Part shown: one piece after another, positions 61,094 to 64,000 of the stretch
How the letters are laid out: every line of letters begins with the position of its first letter
Position numbering within the stretch: position 1 is the first letter of the stretch
Program-made: the position numbers and the translations under genes
Notes under the pieces: model-generated
The model's database searches: none
What the model was told of the DNA's origin: nothing
Seen by the model: only the letters and a program-made list of their open reading frames with translations
Assembly: GCF_045679555.1 (NCBI RefSeq)
Contig: NC_092087.1
Location: 25,489,367-25,553,366 of the forward strand
Reading direction: 5' to 3'
DNA length: 64,000 nucleotides
Source: Salvelinus alpinus
Taxonomy: Eukaryota > Chordata > Actinopteri > Salmoniformes > Salmonidae

Positions 61094-61274
61094 TTGTCCT
61101 ATAGTGGCTCTAGAGCTCTCTCTCCCTGTGTTGTCCTATAGTGGCTCTAGAGCTCTCTCTCTGTGTTGTCCTATAGTGGCTCTAGAGCTCTCTGTTGTCC
61201 TGTAGTGGCTCTCTCTCTCTCTCTCTCTCTGTTGTCCTGTAGTGGCTCTAGAGCTCTCGCTGTGTTGTCCTATA

Positions 61275-61328
<54 letters not shown>

Positions 61329-61586
61329 TGTCCTGTAGTGGCTCTCTCTATGTTGTCCTGTAACTGCTCTAGAGCTCTCTCTCTCTCTATTGTCCTGTAG
61401 TGGCTCTAGAGCTCTCTCTCCCTGTGTTGTCCTGTAGTGGCTTTAGAGCTCTCTCTCTCTCCATGTGTTGTCCTGTAGTGGCTCTAGAGCTCTCTCTGTC
61501 TCTGTGTTGTCCTGTAGTGGCTCTAGAGCTCTCTCTCTGTGTTGTCCTATAGTGGCTCCAGAGCTCTCTCTCTGTGTTGTCCTATA

Positions 61587-61638
<52 letters not shown>

Positions 61639-61653
61639 GTTGTCCTGTAGTGG

Positions 61654-61685
<32 letters not shown>

Positions 61686-61737
61686 GTTGTCCTGTAGTGG
61701 CTCTAGAGCTCTCTCTGTGCTGTCCTATAGTGGTTCT

Positions 61738-61835
<98 letters not shown>

Positions 61836-62285
61836 TGTCCTGTAGTGTCTCTCTCTCTATGTTGTCCTGTAGTTGCTCTAGAGCTCTCTCTCTCTCTATT
61901 GTCCTGTAGTGGCTCTAGAGCTCTCTCTCCCTGTGTTGCCCTGTAGTGGCTTTAGAGCTCTCTCTCTCCCTGTGTTGTCCTGTAGTGGCTTTAGAGCTTT
62001 CTCTCTCCCTGTGTTGTCCTGTAGTGGCTCTAGAGCTCTCTCTCCCTGTGTTGTCCTGTAGTGGCTCTAGAGCTCTCTCTCCCTGCGTTGTACTGTAGTG
62101 GCTCCAGAGCTCTCTCTCCCTGTGTTGTCCTGTAGTGGCTCCAGAGCTCTCTCTCCCTGTGTTGTCCTGTAGTGGCTCCAGAGCTCTCTCTCCCTGTGTT
62201 GTCCTGTAGTGGCTCTAGAGCTCTCTCTCCCTGTGTTGTCCTGTAGTGGCTCTGTCTCTGTCTCTCTCTCTGTCTCTGTGTTGTC
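61094..62285 (+). repeat. Compound CT-rich minisatellite
   Basis: The unit of about 35-40 bp reads GTTGTCCTGTAGTGGCTCTA, GAGCTCTCTCTCCCTGT. Its CT part expands to long (CT)n runs at about 61279-61324, 61590-61636 and 61742-61831. GTAGTGG alternates with ATAGTGG or ATAGTGT. The right-hand units (61930-62250) are the most regular. It is pyrimidine-rich on the sense strand and gives spurious Ser/Leu frames. It lies about 0.75 kb into suclg2 intron 2. Confidence 0.95.
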
Positions 62286-62351
62286 CTGTGACGCCTCAGT
62301 GGATTTGTGTCCAACTGCTCTTGACTCAGTTTAAAAGCGAGTGATATACAC

Positions 62352-63805
62352 TAGAGGTCGACCGATTATGATTTTTCAACGCCGATACCGATTATTGGAG
62401 GACTAAAAAAAGCCGATACCGATTAATCGGCCAATTCTATTTATTTATTTATTTGTAATAATGACAATTACATCAATTCTGAATGAACACTTATTTTATC
62501 TTAATATAATAAATCAATTTAGCCTCAAATAAATAATTAAACATGTTCAATTTGGTTTAAATAATGCAAAAACAAAGTGTTGGAGAAGAAAGTAAAAGTG
62601 CAATATGTGCCATGTAAGAAAGCTAACGTTTAAGTTCCTTGCTCAGAACATGAGAACATATGAAAGCTGGTGGTTCCTTTTAACATGAGTCTTCATTATT
62701 CCCAGGTAAGAAGTTTTAGGTTGTAGTTATTATAGGAATTATAGGACTATTTCTCTCTATACGATTTGTATTTCATATACCTTTTGACTATTGGATGTTC
62801 TTATAGGCACTTAAGTATTGCCAGCGTAACAGTATAGCTTCCATCCCTCTCCTCGCCGCTACCTGGGCTCGAACCAGGAACACATCGACAACAGCCACCC
62901 TCGAAGCAGCGTTATTCATGCAGAGCAAGGGGAACAACTACTCCAAGTCTCAGAGCGAGTGAAGTTTGAAACGCTATTAGCGCTCACCCCGCTAACTAGC
63001 TAGCCATTTCACATCGGTTACACCAGCCTAATCTCGGGAGTTGATAGGCTTGAATTCATAAACAGCAGAGCTGCTGGCAAAACGCACGAAAGTGCTGTTT
63101 GAATCAATGCTTACGAGCCTGCTGGTGCCCACCATCGCTCAGTCAGACTGCTCTATCAAATCATAGACTTAATTATAACATAATAACACACAGAAATACG
63201 AGCCTTAGGTCATTAATATGGTCGAATCCGGAAACTATCATCTTGAAAACAAAACATTTATTCTTTCAGTGAAATACGGTACCGTTCCGTATTTTATCTA
63301 ACGGGTGGCATCCATCAGTCTAAATATTCCTGTTACATTGCACAACCTTCAATGTTATATCATAATTACGTAAAATTCTGGCAAATTAGTTCGCAATGAG
63401 CAAGGCGGCCCAAACTGTTGCATATACCCTGACTCTGCATGCAATGAACGCAAGAGAAGTGACACAATTTCACCTGGTAAATATTGCCTGCTAACCTGGA
63501 TTTCTTTTAGCTAAATATGCAGGTTTAAAAATATATACTTTTGTGTATTGATTTTAAGAAAGGCATTGATGTTTATGGTTAGGTACACGTTGGAGCAACG
63601 ACAGTCCTTTTTCGCGAATGCGCACCGCATCGATTACATGCAACGCAGGACACGCTAGATAAACTAGTAATATCATCAACCATGTGTAGTTATAACTAGT
63701 AATTATGATTGATTGATTGATTTGTTTTTTATAAGATAAGTTTATTGCTAGCTAGCAACTTACCTTGGCTTCTTTCTGCATTCGCGTAAAAGGCAGGCTC
63801 CTCGT
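62352..63805 (+). mobile_element. Large salmonid TIR-type repeat, right end cut by a SINE
   Basis: It begins TAGAGGTCGACCGATTATG and ACGCCGATACCGATTATTGG, then ACCGATTAATCGGCCAATTC. Internal landmarks are ACAAAGTGTTGGAGAAGAAA, ATTAATATGGTCGAATCCGG and GCAAGGCGGCCCAAACTGTT. I recall this as an abundant salmonid repeat whose other end repeats the GGTCGACCTCTA motif inverted; here that end is not reached because a HpaI SINE begins at about 63806. No transposase is seen. Confidence 0.65.
62855..62940 (-). repeat. tRNA-like segment inside the 62.3-63.8 kb repeat
   Basis: Reversed, the text reads GTTCCTGGTTCGAGCCCAGG, which looks like a tRNA T-arm (GGTTCGAGCCC), preceded by AGCAAGGGGAA-type sequence. 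The acceptor stem cannot be paired, so I treat it as a SINE-like relic, not a tRNA gene. Confidence 0.5.
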
Positions 63806-63994
63806 GAGGCAGGTGGTTAGAGCGTTGGACTAGTTAACCGTAAGGTTGCAAGATCGAATCCCTGAGCTGACAAGGTAAAAAATATGTCGTTCTGCCCCTG
63901 AACAAGGAAGTTAACTCACCGTTCCTAGGCCGTCATTGAAAATAAGAATGTGTTCTTAACTGACTTGCCTAGTTAAATAAAGGTGTAAAATAAT
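63806..63994 (+). mobile_element. HpaI-type SINE, near full length
   Basis: The tRNA-derived head has GGTGGTTAGAGCGTTGGAC (A box) and AGGTTGCAAGATCGAATCCC (B box). The body has GAGCTGACAAGGTAAAAAAT, GTCGTTCTGCCCCTGAAC, the HpaI site GTTAAC near 63911, then CCTAGGCCGTCATTGAAAAT, AACTGACTTGCCTAGTTAAA and a short A-rich end. The intact internal promoter suggests a relatively young copy. It lies in suclg2 intron 2, sense orientation. Confidence 0.9.
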
Positions 63995-64000
63995 ATTTTT

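Larger units (their letters stand above)
60342..64000 (+). other. suclg2: suclg2 intron 2, partial
   Basis: It starts GTGAGTGGCC, a strong donor, and runs to the window edge without another exon of the gene being recognised. The segment 60342-61090 shows no feature except a short (CA)n near 60781-60790. Confidence 0.8.

Noticed and set aside
63806..63900. tRNA gene at the SINE head
   Set aside because: The sequence is followed by the HpaI SINE body and cannot form a proper acceptor stem.

Overview
This is vertebrate nuclear DNA, almost certainly from a salmonid fish (salmon, trout or char group). The evidence is the mix of repeats: a HpaI-type tRNA-derived SINE carrying its GTTAAC site, several Tc1-like transposon families with long terminal inverted repeats, LINEs of the RSg-1/Rex1 type ending in AATC(AAATC)n, and an L2-type LINE. 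There are no bacterial or viral genes. The repeat families are named from memory of salmonid repeats; no search was run.

Only one host gene can be supported. Exon 1 (20582-20665) and exon 2 (60200-60341) read on the + strand as the N-terminus of suclg2, the beta subunit of GDP-forming succinyl-CoA ligase in the mitochondrial matrix. The gene runs off the right edge in intron 2. Intron 1 is about 39.5 kb and fills most of the window.

Layout: 1-20.4 kb is intergenic and repeat-rich. It holds a LINE that contains a HpaI SINE (itself broken by an LTR-like insertion) and a complete L2 LINE, then a second LINE fragment, a dead Tc1 copy, a Tc1 deletion derivative and SINE fragments. One LINE ends about 230 bp before the suclg2 ATG, which leaves a compact promoter with NRF1-, GABP/ETS- and YY1-like motifs. 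Intron 1 holds an apparently full-length LINE with an open 981-codon frame (antisense), a giant minisatellite of about 270 copies of a 40-bp pyrimidine-rich unit (27.9-38.7 kb), a three-layer nest of DNA transposon, LINE and Tc1 (41.0-45.0 kb), a second nest with two Tc1 families (46.5-51.9 kb), several MITEs, and a retroelement 3' end carrying a 12-bp array of splice-donor-like units. Intron 2 begins with a CT-rich compound minisatellite and ends in a large salmonid repeat interrupted by a HpaI SINE.

The most striking feature is the giant sense-strand pyrimidine array. Each unit resembles a 3' splice site (polypyrimidine tract plus ACAG), so roughly 270 decoy acceptors and polypyrimidine-binding-protein sites would lie in the suclg2 pre-mRNA. 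No wholly new gene system is seen. The novelty is in nested transposons and intronic satellite architecture.
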